Shown one piece after another: positions 27,330-35,464 of a stretch of DNA of 59,032 bases. The stretch is from Armatimonadota bacterium (GTDB taxonomy: Bacteria > Armatimonadota > UBA10988): assembly GCA_016235455.1 (NCBI GenBank), contig JACRKZ010000136.1, positions 1-59,032 of the forward strand. The letters run 5' to 3'. How positions within the stretch are numbered: the first letter of the stretch is position 1; the number at the start of each line of letters is the position of its first letter. Below the pieces are notes generated by a model, which saw only the letters and a list, made by a program, of their open reading frames with translations, ran no database searches and had not been told where the DNA came from. Both the position numbers and the translations under genes were made by a program.

Positions 27330-29507
27330 TCAGCCGGCCGGCGTGCCCAAGGCCGCCCTGGCCGCCGCCACGTCGCCGGCGCCGTCGTCGCCCTGGCCGT
27401 CGATGTGGCCGATGCCGATCTCGCCGACCAGCGTCATGAACGCTGTGACGCAGCGCGGGTCGAATTGTAAACCGCTGTTCTTGAGGAGTTCTTCAAGCGC
27501 GACCCGCCGCGGCAGCGCCTGCCGGTAAGGTCGACTCGAGGTCATGGCGTCGTAGGTGTCGGCCACGCCGATGATGCGGGCCATGAGCGGGATGTCTTCT
27601 TCGTGCAGGCCATCGGGATAGCCAAACGAGCTGTACCGTTCGTGATGGTGGCGCATGCCGGGCAACAACCCGCGCAGCTGCTTGACCGGGTAGAGGATTT
27701 CGGCGGACTTGACCGGATGCGACTGCATGACGTGGAACTCGTCGTCGGTCAGCTTGCCCTGCTTGAGCAGGATGTCGTCGCGAATGCCGATCTTGCCCAC
27801 ATCGTGCAGCAGGCCGCAGTTGTAGAGCTTGTCGCACTCCTCTTCATCGAGCCCGAGCAGTTCGCCGATCATGCGCGACAGCCGCGCCACGCGCTCGCTG
27901 TGGCCACGCGTGTACGGGTCGCGCGCGTCGATGGCGTTGGCGATGACGCGGATCGAGTGGACGAACTGCTCCTCGAGATCGTCGTACAACTGCGCGTTCT
28001 CGATGGCGGCGGCGGCCTGCGCGGCCAGCGTGACGGCCAACTCGATCTGGTCCTCGCGGAAGTCGCCGCCCTGGTGCTCAGAGAGGTTGAGCACGCCGAT
28101 GACGCGTTCCTTGACGATCAGCGGCAGGCACAGGCTGGCGCTGCGCTGCGCCGACTGCGAGCCCTCGGCCACCTGGCCCTGGTTGAGCACGACCCGCTGG
28201 CCGCTGAGCGCCACGCCGCCGGCGATGCCTTCGCCCAGGCCGATGCGCGTGGACTCCACCACCTCGCGCGGCAGTCCGCGGGCCACGACGATGTGCAGGT
28301 GGCGCTCCGTATCCGGCGGCGTGCCGTCGTCGCGCGGGGTGGGGTCGAACTCGTCGCTCTCCGCCGGCTCGACGATCAGCATCAGCGAGCCCTTGTCGCA
28401 GCTGAGCAGCCGCAGTGCGCTGTCCAGGACCTGCGTGAGCAGTTCGTCGCGCTGTAGGGTGGTGGAAAGCGCCTGCCCGATGACATTGAGCGCGGCCAGC
28501 GCCTCGGCCCGCTGGCTCAGGCCGTCATACAGGCGCGCGTTGTGGATGGCCAGCGCGGCCTGCGTGCCCAGCGCCAGCAGCACCTCCTGGTCATGCGCGG
28601 AGAAGTTGCCGCCGTTGCTGCGCTCGGACACGTTGAGCACGCCGATGATGGTGCCCGACAGCGTCAGGGGGACACACAGCGCCGCGGGCAGCGCGCGGGC
28701 CTCGCTGTGGCTGTCGGCCACCCGCACGCCGGCGGCCAGCCGGCGCGGCTCGCCGCTGCGGGCCACTTCGCCGGCGATGCCTTCGCCCAGGCCGACGCGG
28801 GTGCTGGCGATGACCTCATCGCTCAGCCCATGGGCCACGGCGATGCTCAGCTGCGCGGTGGGCGCGTCGAGCAGCATTACCGAGCCCTTGTGGGCACCGA
28901 GCAGCTCAATGGCGCGGCTGAGCACGCGGCCCAGCGTCTCCTCGAGCGACAGGCTCTCGTTGACCGCCAGCGACACCTCATAGAGCGCGCGCAGCTCGGC
29001 GGCACGATGCTCCTGCTCCTGGTAGGCGCGGGCGTTGGTGATGGCCACGGCGCTCTGGGCGGCCAGCAGTTCGACCAGGCGCACATCGTCGTCGGCGAAG
29101 CTGTCCTGGCCGTCCGTGCGGTCCGACAGGTTGAGCACGCCGATGACCCGGCCATGGGCGGAGAGGGGCACGCAGACGGCGGCGGGCAGATGGACCACGC
29201 GGCCCTCGCGCTCGCGGCTGCCGGCGGCCAGCACGCGGGAACGACCGGACTCGGCGACACCGCCGGCGATGCCTTCGCCCAGGGGCACGCGGGTGTTGGC
29301 CACCACATCGTCCGCCAACCCGTGCGCCGCGGCGATGGTCAGCGCCGCGCCGGCCTCCTCCAGCAGCATAATGCTGCCGTGGCGCGCGGCGAGCAGCTCG
29401 CAGGCGCGGGTCAGAATCACGCCGAGGACCTGGTCGATATCGAGGGTGGAGCTGACCGCGACCGCCACCTCCCAGATCGCTTCGATACGTTGGGCTTCAG
29501 CGGACAT
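27330..29507 (-). CDS. Triple-GAF HD-GYP domain protein (predicted c-di-GMP phosphodiesterase)
   Basis: 725 residues, cytoplasmic. Three GAF sensor domains in tandem (about 10-160, 175-335, 350-525) share the repeated internal signature LGEGIAGxVAxSG and a VPL-type strand (CVPLSAHGRVIGVLNLS; CVPLTLSGTIIGVLNVS). The C-terminal HD-GYP domain (about 545-715) keeps IDARDPYTRGHSERVA, LLHDVGKIGI (HD), MRHHHERYSSFGYPDG (GYP), IIGVADTYDAMTSSRPYR and the ALEEL segment. These are the metal-binding and c-di-GMP-binding residues of active enzymes. ATG 29507 was chosen because upstream codons overlap tatA in another frame. The GAF ligands are unknown. Same strand as the RNA-polymerase-like gene and tatA. 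Confidence 0.95.
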   Translation of the reverse strand: MSAEAQRIEAIWEVAVAVSSTLDIDQVLGVILTRACELLAARHGSIMLLEEAGAALTIAAAHGLADDVVANTRVPLGEGIAGGVAESGRSRVLAAGSREREGRVVHLPAAVCVPLSAHGRVIGVLNLSDRTDGQDSFADDDVRLVELLAAQSAVAITNARAYQEQEHRAAELRALYEVSLAVNESLSLEETLGRVLSRAIELLGAHKGSVMLLDAPTAQLSIAVAHGLSDEVIASTRVGLGEGIAGEVARSGEPRRLAAGVRVADSHSEARALPAALCVPLTLSGTIIGVLNVSERSNGGNFSAHDQEVLLALGTQAALAIHNARLYDGLSQRAEALAALNVIGQALSTTLQRDELLTQVLDSALRLLSCDKGSLMLIVEPAESDEFDPTPRDDGTPPDTERHLHIVVARGLPREVVESTRIGLGEGIAGGVALSGQRVVLNQGQVAEGSQSAQRSASLCLPLIVKERVIGVLNLSEHQGGDFREDQIELAVTLAAQAAAAIENAQLYDDLEEQFVHSIRVIANAIDARDPYTRGHSERVARLSRMIGELLGLDEEECDKLYNCGLLHDVGKIGIRDDILLKQGKLTDDEFHVMQSHPVKSAEILYPVKQLRGLLPGMRHHHERYSSFGYPDGLHEEDIPLMARIIGVADTYDAMTSSRPYRQALPRRVALEELLKNSGLQFDPRCVTAFMTLVGEIGIGHIDGQGDDGAGDVAAARAALGTPAG

Positions 29508-29526
29508 GAGCTTCCTTCGCGCGGCG

Positions 29527-29694
29527 TCAGTCGTCGAGGCGGATGGAGTTCTGGAACTCCGCGACGGTGTCCTTGAGCTTGCGCGACACCTTGGCGACGG
29601 TCTTGGCGACCTCGGGCAGCTTCTCGCCGAACAACAGCACCGCAACGAAGGCGATGAGGATCATCTCTTGCGGACCGACGCCCAGGAACTCCAC
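29527..29694 (-). CDS. tatA: TatA/TatE-like twin-arginine translocation protein
   Basis: 55 residues from GTG 29694, which follows GGGAG at 6 nt and gives the expected short N-terminus. ATG 29736 would add 14 polar residues before the membrane helix. The order is typical: helix (PQEMILIAFVAVLLFGEKLPE) with the FGxxLPE hinge, an amphipathic helix (VAKTVAKVSRKLKDTVAEF), then an acidic tail. TatA oligomers form the Tat channel. No tatC is in the window. It is relevant that three Tat substrates are encoded in this window. Confidence 0.88.
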   Translation of the reverse strand: MEFLGVGPQEMILIAFVAVLLFGEKLPEVAKTVAKVSRKLKDTVAEFQNSIRLDD

Positions 29695-29741
29695 GGCCGA
29701 CTCCCAGCAGGTGTCCGCGCAATGCCGGACTACCATCGATC

Positions 29742-29770
29742 AGTATATTCCTCAGCGGCCCCGCCAGCAA
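29742..29770 (-). promoter_or_regulatory. Candidate sigma70-type promoter of tatA
   Basis: Minus strand TTGCTG (29770-29765), a 17-nt spacer, then TATACT (29747-29742). A good -10 with a half-matching -35. Transcription from here would start close to the ATG at 29736 and make that codon nearly leaderless, while giving GTG 29694 a normal leader. It would let tatA and the HD-GYP gene be expressed apart from the upstream RNA-polymerase-like gene. Confidence 0.5.
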
Positions 29771-29836
29771 TCACAAGGTGAAGTGGACGTGGGCCGTGGG
29801 TCGTGGGAAGCAACAGCGCGCCGACGCACGGCCTGG

Positions 29837-32176
29837 TCATCCGCACAGCACATGCAGCACACCCACGGCCCAACTGCCTGGCAGCGGGCGGCCGTCGCGC
29901 GCGTCCAGCGGATGCAGGGCGCTGGCCGGTGGCAGGCCGGCCTGATGCCAGATCTCGCCCAGCTCGGCCGGCGCGGGCTCGTAGCCTGGCGCGACGATGA
30001 TCCGCTGGCCCAGCGTCATGGCTGCCAGGCCGAGCGTGGCCTCGGTGCGGTCGGGCCCCGGCGTGCCAGGCAGCACCACGTCCAGCGAACGGCCATCGGG
30101 CAGGCGCGGGAGATCGGCGGCGACTGCGGCGATATCGCCCAGCAGACCGCGCCGGGTCCGCAGTCGGTCGCCCGCGCGCGGCCGAACGCGCGCCGCCAGC
30201 GTCAGCGCCACCTGCGTCACCGCGCCGCGCGCGTCCACCTGATCGCGCACGGCGGCCACCTGCCAGGCATCACCGGTCTCCGGCGCGTGCTGTGTGGCGT
30301 CGCCGTTGTTGTGGCGCCAGAGGCGGGCCACGAGCGGCTCCCCCGGCGCCACGACCGCGCCCACGCGCACCACGCCGCGCTGATCAAGCCAGCGCGGGTC
30401 ACGGACCGCCGAGCGGGTCAGGACATACTCGCCCGACACCGGGCAGAGCAGCGTCAGCCACTGGGTGTGCGATAGCAGTTCGGCCGCGACCAGACGGTCG
30501 GATACCACCAGGCCGCCTGGCCACTGGTCGCACCAGCCGACCAGCAGGTTGCGGCCCAGCGCCAGCTCGCCGTCAAGCACGCCCGGCCCGTCGGCCAGGG
30601 CATCGCCGCCAGACACCCGCTCGCCGACCTGAACGCGCGGTCGCCAACCGTGCGCGGGCAACGGCAGGTCGGCCTCGCCCAGGCGCAGTGTCGTGTCGGT
30701 CAGCGCCTCCACCAGGCCGTCGCGCGGCGCCGCGAGCCGGGCCGGCGCGGCCACCTCGCGTTCCAGCCCGGTGCCCACCCACGGCACCTGGCCCTGATCG
30801 AGTGGCAGCGTAAGCGCTGAAGCGAAGCCCGCACGCGCAATGGGCGGTGTGTCGGCCACCGGCTCGACATACGCGTCCAGATGGGGCTTCAGGCCCAGGG
30901 CGGCCGCCTCGTGGGCCTCCGCGTGCACCGTCGCCACCGCGTCGGCCAGTGCCAGCGGGTTCTCGCGGCTCACCGCGCGCGCCGTGGGGCCGCGCCGCAG
31001 CCAGTCCAGCCAGACGGCGCTCAAGCCCAGCCGTTCGACCAGGTCTTGCGCGTCGGCGTCGGTATCCAGCCCATCGGTGAGCTGGTCGAGCCGCTCGTTG
31101 TGCGTGCGGCGCGCCTGGTCGAGGAGCTGGCCAGCGGCGCGCTGCAGCCGGAAGCCGTCGCCCACCGCCACCGTGCGGGTCGTGGCCACCACCTCGCGGC
31201 CGTCGACGATGAAGGTGCCGCGCTCCGTGAGCCAGGGCAGCGAGGCCCAGCGCAGCCGGCGTCGCGTGACCGGCTGGCCGCGCTCACCGTGCAGTTCCAC
31301 GCCGACCAGCACCTCGCCCAGCCAGGTGCGCCCGGCGATGGCCGCCACCGACCAGGGCTCGGGCGGCGGCACCACGGCCAGTCCGGCGAAGGCCAGCCGC
31401 CGCCGGCCGGAAGGCCCGTCCAGCGGGAAGCGGCGCGCGATCTCGCTGCTCAGTGCCTCGCCGATCAGCTCCTCGAAAGCGGCCCGCCCGCCGGCCAGCC
31501 AGTCGACGGCGCGTGGCACGCGTCCCAGCGTCAACGGCACGCCCGGTGGTGGCTTCGTCGGCGCGGGCGGCACGGCGCGCGTGGTCAGGCGTTCGGCCAG
31601 ATCGCGCTGGTCGGCCGGCAGCAGCTCGGTCGCGCGGCGCAGCAGCAGCGCGGGGCTCATCTGGTCGTCGGTGGTCAGGTCCAGCAGCAGGTGCTCGTCG
31701 GCCCAGTCGACCCGCGCGGCCACCAGCGGCGTGAAGCGCACGGGCAGGGGCATGTAGCTGCCCTGGCCCAGGCCGATGGCGCCGCGTTGGCCGTGGCCGA
31801 CCTCGACCACCAGCGTCACCTCCAGGGCGCCGCGCGGCCCCACGCGGACGATCTCCAGGTCGGGGTTGGACACATCGAGTCCGGTGGCCAGGGCGATGTC
31901 CGCGCCGGTCACCGTCTGCGGGCCGCCGAAGGCGCACGTCTCCGAGCGCGCCGGCCCGTGGTGGCGCACGCTCAACCGACCTAACCGCCGGGCGATCTGG
32001 GTCAGCGTCAGCGGCAGGTCGTCGAGTCGAGTGTGCGCGGTCGGCGCCGGGCCGAAGCTGACACTGGTGACAGCGGCGCCCTCGACCTCACGCTCGGCGG
32101 CGCGCAGCAGCAGGCAGGCCAGGCGCCGGCCGGCGGCCTGGTCGATCGGCCCGAGGGATAAACGCTCAGTCGCCAC
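29837..32176 (-). CDS. Degenerate RNA polymerase alpha-NTD/beta fusion protein (pseudo-polymerase subunit)
   Basis: 779 residues in one frame. Residues 1-200 follow the RNA polymerase alpha N-terminal domain in order: the dimerisation helix, the insert domain with VTGADI...NPDLEIV (compare alpha VTAADI...DVEIV), and the return strand with SPALLLRRATELL. Residues 212-340 follow the beta N-terminus: LGRVPRAVDW and LPWLTERGTFIVDGRE (beta PLMTxxGTFxxNGxE). The beta lobe and rifampicin region (341-440) are collapsed. From 447 on come VPWVGTGLER, GDALADGPGVLDGELALGRN, RGVVRVGAVVAPGEPLVARL, LPDGRSLDVVL and AGLPPASALHPLDARDGRPL, all in beta order. Beta's NFED is deleted, GDKMAGRHGNKG reads GDRLRTRRGLLG, and the protein stops before the beta clamp. 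There is no alpha CTD. GTG 32176 follows GAGGAAG. Catalysis is unlikely; binding or mimicking RNAP parts is inference. Confidence 0.85.
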   Translation of the reverse strand: MATERLSLGPIDQAAGRRLACLLLRAAEREVEGAAVTSVSFGPAPTAHTRLDDLPLTLTQIARRLGRLSVRHHGPARSETCAFGGPQTVTGADIALATGLDVSNPDLEIVRVGPRGALEVTLVVEVGHGQRGAIGLGQGSYMPLPVRFTPLVAARVDWADEHLLLDLTTDDQMSPALLLRRATELLPADQRDLAERLTTRAVPPAPTKPPPGVPLTLGRVPRAVDWLAGGRAAFEELIGEALSSEIARRFPLDGPSGRRRLAFAGLAVVPPPEPWSVAAIAGRTWLGEVLVGVELHGERGQPVTRRRLRWASLPWLTERGTFIVDGREVVATTRTVAVGDGFRLQRAAGQLLDQARRTHNERLDQLTDGLDTDADAQDLVERLGLSAVWLDWLRRGPTARAVSRENPLALADAVATVHAEAHEAAALGLKPHLDAYVEPVADTPPIARAGFASALTLPLDQGQVPWVGTGLEREVAAPARLAAPRDGLVEALTDTTLRLGEADLPLPAHGWRPRVQVGERVSGGDALADGPGVLDGELALGRNLLVGWCDQWPGGLVVSDRLVAAELLSHTQWLTLLCPVSGEYVLTRSAVRDPRWLDQRGVVRVGAVVAPGEPLVARLWRHNNGDATQHAPETGDAWQVAAVRDQVDARGAVTQVALTLAARVRPRAGDRLRTRRGLLGDIAAVAADLPRLPDGRSLDVVLPGTPGPDRTEATLGLAAMTLGQRIIVAPGYEPAPAELGEIWHQAGLPPASALHPLDARDGRPLPGSWAVGVLHVLCG

Positions 32177-32233
32177 GGAAGGTACTTCCTCGCAGGTTCA
32201 AGAACTGCGCACCCAACTGCGCGGAGCATTCGC

Positions 32234-33694
32234 ATGACCATTCGCCACTCCTGCCGCTCGTGGCCGACGCTCTGCCTGCTGGCCGCGGCGCTCTCGGCCG
32301 GCGCCGCCGGCGCGGTCGACAAGCCCTGGCAACTGGTCGGCCTGCCAGCGGGCGGCTGGGCCGACCTGGGTGTCGTCGTGGGCGGTCTGACCATCGTCCG
32401 CGCGCAGGTCAGCCCCGAGCCGGCCGGCGCCAGCCTGGTGGTCGAGGTGCGGGCGCGCCACGCCGAGCCCACGCGGTTTGCCGTGTCGGCCTTCGATGAG
32501 CGCCGTCAGCCGCTGGGCGCCGGCTGCGACACGGTCGCCGTGCCGGGCGCCGGGGCGCCCTTGGCCAGCCGCGAGACGCTGACCAGCCTGCGCCTGCCGC
32601 TGGGTGCGGTCGATCCCGCCGCGGTGCGTTACCTGGCCGCCGGACCGGTGGCTGTGGCCGCGCCGCGCGACACCAGCCTGTGCGCCGCGGCGCGCGGTGG
32701 CCGCGTCAGCGCAACGTCGTCGAGCTACGGATCGAGCTTCGACGAGCAGCGCATCCTCGACGGTCTGCCCAACACCTTCTACGCCTCGAAGACCGGCCTA
32801 ATCACCAACCAGTGGCTGATGATCGACCTGCCCGGCGACGAGCCACTGGAGATAGCTGAGATTGGCATCGACGGGCATGGCGAGCCCAACGACCCCAAGT
32901 CGGCGCTGCGCCACTTCGCCGTGCTGGCCTCGGAAGGCGGCACCGCCGAGGCCGACTTCCACGAGGTGCTGCGCGACGAATGTGCGTTCGACGCCGGCCT
33001 CCAGCGCTGGCCGATCAAGCCTGTCCAGGCCCGCTGGATCAAGCTGCTCTGCCTGGACAACTGGGGCAGCACGCAGTGGGTGGAACTGGCCTCGTTCGAG
33101 TGCTACGCGCCGTCTGGGCCGCCGACCCCGCGCCCCGAACTGGTGCAGTCGCTGGCCGACTTCCCAGCGCCGGCGGCGCCGCCGTTGGCCGACAGCGATG
33201 GGCCTGTGTTCCTGCTCCGGTACATCGTGCCGACGGACCCAGCGCCGGCCCAGCCCGCCTGGCGCGTGGCGCTGGACGGCTGCCGCGAGGGTAGCGCGCG
33301 GGTCGTACACTGCGACAGCGACGGCGCCACCTTCGCCGCGCTCCGACTCGACTTCGCCTTTGGCAACCTGCTGGGCGGAGCGCCGCAGAGCTGCGCCGCG
33401 CTGTTCGACACGGCCTTCACCGGTGCGGCGCGGCGGGTGCAGGTCACCTACCGCACCGACCGGCCCGGCAACAGCCTGCGACTGGCCTGTGCCGGGCCGG
33501 ATGGGTCGCTGGTCTGGCGCGATGTGGCCCGACCGACCGATCGGGCCTGGCACGTGGGCAGCGTTGCCGTGGACGACACGCTGGGCCTGGGCTCACGCTT
33601 CGCGCGACTGGCGGTGGTGCCGCGCGGCCGCGACAACCTTACCGGCAGCCTGTGGGTGGCGCAGGCGCTGGCGCTCTACGCGCCGGCGCCGTAG
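32234..33694 (+). CDS. Exported protein with discoidin (F5/8 type C)-like domain
   Basis: 486 residues. Signal peptide LCLLAAALSAGAAGAV. Residues about 155-292 form an F5/8 type C-like jelly roll: GRVSATSSSYGSSFDEQRILDG, then WLMIDLPGDEPLEIAEIGI and RWIKLLCLDNWGSTQWVELASFECY. Such domains bind carbohydrate or lipid. Flanking regions are beta-rich and unassigned. SD CGGAG precedes ATG 32234. It is divergent from the RNA-polymerase-like gene over a 57-nt gap and nearly abuts the convergent aldo/keto reductase. Confidence 0.83.
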   Translation: MTIRHSCRSWPTLCLLAAALSAGAAGAVDKPWQLVGLPAGGWADLGVVVGGLTIVRAQVSPEPAGASLVVEVRARHAEPTRFAVSAFDERRQPLGAGCDTVAVPGAGAPLASRETLTSLRLPLGAVDPAAVRYLAAGPVAVAAPRDTSLCAAARGGRVSATSSSYGSSFDEQRILDGLPNTFYASKTGLITNQWLMIDLPGDEPLEIAEIGIDGHGEPNDPKSALRHFAVLASEGGTAEADFHEVLRDECAFDAGLQRWPIKPVQARWIKLLCLDNWGSTQWVELASFECYAPSGPPTPRPELVQSLADFPAPAAPPLADSDGPVFLLRYIVPTDPAPAQPAWRVALDGCREGSARVVHCDSDGATFAALRLDFAFGNLLGGAPQSCAALFDTAFTGAARRVQVTYRTDRPGNSLRLACAGPDGSLVWRDVARPTDRAWHVGSVAVDDTLGLGSRFARLAVVPRGRDNLTGSLWVAQALALYAPAP

Positions 33695-33699
33695 CGCGC

Positions 33700-34590
33700 C
33701 TAAGCGTTCAGCGCGGCCTGGAAGTTGACCAGCGTCTCGTCGATGTGCTCGATCGCCTCCAGCCCGATGACGATGGCGTCGACGCACTTCTCGGTGACGA
33801 CATACTTGAGGCTGGTCAGACGCTCGTCCGGCTGGCGGATCTCGCCTTCGCCGTAGAGCTTCATGCCGATCACGCCCTTGCCGGCGTCTCGCATGGCGCG
33901 CAGGTGGGCGGCGATGTCGCTGGGCTTGCCGTCCATCTTCGAGCCGCGGTGGTTGACGCGGGCCAACACCACGTCGAGCCAAGGCGAGGCGAGGGCGGTG
34001 CGCAGTGCGCCGAAGCTGTGGCAGGAGACACCGTGAGAGCGGATCAGACCGCGCGTCTTGCAGTCCTCCAGTTGGCCCATGAAGTCTTCCAGGCGCGTGG
34101 CCCATTTGTCATCCATGCAGCAGTGCAGCAGCACGCTGTCCAGGTGGTCGGTGCCGACCTCGCGCAGGAACCGCTCCACGGCCACCGTCGCGTTGGTGGT
34201 CTTCTCCGGCATGCTGCCATCCATCCACCAGATCTTCGACTGGATCTGCACCTTGTCTCGGCCGACCTCGGCCACCAGCCGGTGCAGGAAGTCGTGGGTG
34301 CCATACAGGTCCGCCACGTCGAAGAACGTGATGCCATGATCGAAGGCATACTTCATCAACGGCAGGAACTTCTCCGCGCCCATGCGCGTGGCGTTGGAGC
34401 TGCGATTGCCGCCGCGCACGCCGGTGCCCATGCCCAGGCGTGAGACCTTGACGCCGCTGCGACCGAGAGTCACCAGATCGGTAGGCGACATCTTGGCGGC
34501 CGCGGGCTGGGCGGATGCCGGTGAGAGGCGCGTCGCCGCCGCGCCGGCCAGCACGGATCCCATGAACTCGCGACGATTGAACCTTGCCAC
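33700..34590 (-). CDS. Aldo/keto reductase with Tat signal
   Basis: 296 residues. The start is GTG 34590, with AGGAG 8 nt upstream, giving the twin-arginine signal FNRREFMGSVLAGAAA. The AKR barrel is recognisable: TLGRSGVKVSRLGMGTG, GITFFDVADLYG (catalytic Asp and Tyr), VQIQSKIWW (Lys), LDSVLLHCCMD (His) and GLIRSHGVSCH. The NADP-binding C-terminus is short. Export by Tat fits loading of NADP before transport, as for the Gfo/Idh/MocA protein nearby. Substrate unknown. Confidence 0.92.
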   Translation of the reverse strand: MARFNRREFMGSVLAGAAATRLSPASAQPAAAKMSPTDLVTLGRSGVKVSRLGMGTGVRGGNRSSNATRMGAEKFLPLMKYAFDHGITFFDVADLYGTHDFLHRLVAEVGRDKVQIQSKIWWMDGSMPEKTTNATVAVERFLREVGTDHLDSVLLHCCMDDKWATRLEDFMGQLEDCKTRGLIRSHGVSCHSFGALRTALASPWLDVVLARVNHRGSKMDGKPSDIAAHLRAMRDAGKGVIGMKLYGEGEIRQPDERLTSLKYVVTEKCVDAIVIGLEAIEHIDETLVNFQAALNA

Positions 34591-34687
34591 AAGACGACTC
34601 CTTGTATCATGGGTCAGTCTAGCACAGCCCGTGGGCCGTGTCCGTCGTGTCGGCCAAGGCGCGGCGGGCGGGCGGTTGGAGGAAACG

Positions 34688-35464
34688 ATGGCAGTCGGCT
34701 TGGTGCCCTTTGATCTGCGCTACACGGCGAGTCACCTGTGGGTTGCGCCGGGCGGTGGCACGGTGCGCGTCGGGCTGGCGGCGGCCGCGGGCCTGGCGGC
34801 CACGGTGGTGCGCAGCGTGGGTCTGGCCGCGCCGGGCGCCAGGCTGGACTGGGGCGCGGTGTTTGGCTGGATCGAGACGCGCGAGCCGGGACTGGTGCGC
34901 CTTTTCACGCCGGTTCGTGGTCGGGTGGCCGAGGTCAATACCGCGCTGGCCGCCGATCCCGACCTGCTGGGCCGTGATCCCTACGGCCAGGGCTGGCTGC
35001 TAGCCATTGAACTCGACGACCCGGGCGACCTGGACTTCCTGGCCGGCGGCGACGAGTACAGTCGGCTGGCGACCACCGAACTGGCGGCGCACCGCCAACT
35101 GCCGGCCCACCTCCAGCATGGCGAGGAGCCCGTGCTGCTGGTCGACGACTTCCGCCGCGTGGTGGTGGCCAACCAGGTCGCGCAGGCCGAGTTCGGCGCC
35201 ACGGCCCGACAACTGGCCCACGGGGTGACCTGCCGGGAGTTGCTGGGGTGTTGCCGCAGCGGCGGTAGGCTGCTATCCGACAGCCAGTGTCCTGTGCTAA
35301 AATCGCTGAGCACCAGCGAGCCGTCGTCGCAGCGCTGCGAGGTCGTCTCGGCCCGCGGCATCCGGCGGCAGGTGGAGTGCGAGGTCACACCCTCGTCGAC
35401 CCATGGTCGCCTGGCGGTGGTGGTTCTCCGGCCCAGCGCCGGAGCATGGGAGGCAGCCGAGTGA
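34688..35464 (+). CDS. GcvH-like (lipoyl-fold) domain fused to a PAS domain, lacking the lipoyl lysine
   Basis: 258 residues. ATG 34688 follows a strong GGAGGAAA. Residues 8-125 follow glycine cleavage H protein: YTASHLWV, FGWIETREP, FTPVRGRVAEVN, and the diagnostic DPYGQGWLL (97-105). The segment where GcvH carries ESVKA reads IETREPGLVR, with no lysine, so it cannot be lipoylated there. Residues 146-250 resemble a PAS domain (VLLVDDFRRVVVANQVAQAEFGATARQL) with a cysteine cluster (C182, C188, C189, C201, C217, C231). It may be a sensor or scaffold rather than a glycine-cleavage component. Its TGA overlaps the GTG start of gmd, so it is coupled to it. Confidence 0.75.
   Translation: MAVGLVPFDLRYTASHLWVAPGGGTVRVGLAAAAGLAATVVRSVGLAAPGARLDWGAVFGWIETREPGLVRLFTPVRGRVAEVNTALAADPDLLGRDPYGQGWLLAIELDDPGDLDFLAGGDEYSRLATTELAAHRQLPAHLQHGEEPVLLVDDFRRVVVANQVAQAEFGATARQLAHGVTCRELLGCCRSGGRLLSDSQCPVLKSLSTSEPSSQRCEVVSARGIRRQVECEVTPSSTHGRLAVVVLRPSAGAWEAAE

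Noticed and set aside
29837..32176. Ordinary rpoB or rpoA gene
   Set aside because: Too short for beta, alpha and beta parts in one frame, no alpha CTD, and the catalytic beta motifs are absent, so it cannot be the housekeeping subunit.
29837..32176. A decayed pseudogene
   Set aside because: There is no stop or frameshift over 779 codons, a good SD is present, and scaffold motifs are conserved in order. That fits a maintained protein better, although selection tests are needed.
34688..35464. Functional glycine cleavage H protein (gcvH)
   Set aside because: The lipoyl-lysine is absent, there is a C-terminal PAS-like half, and no gcvT or gcvP gene is near.
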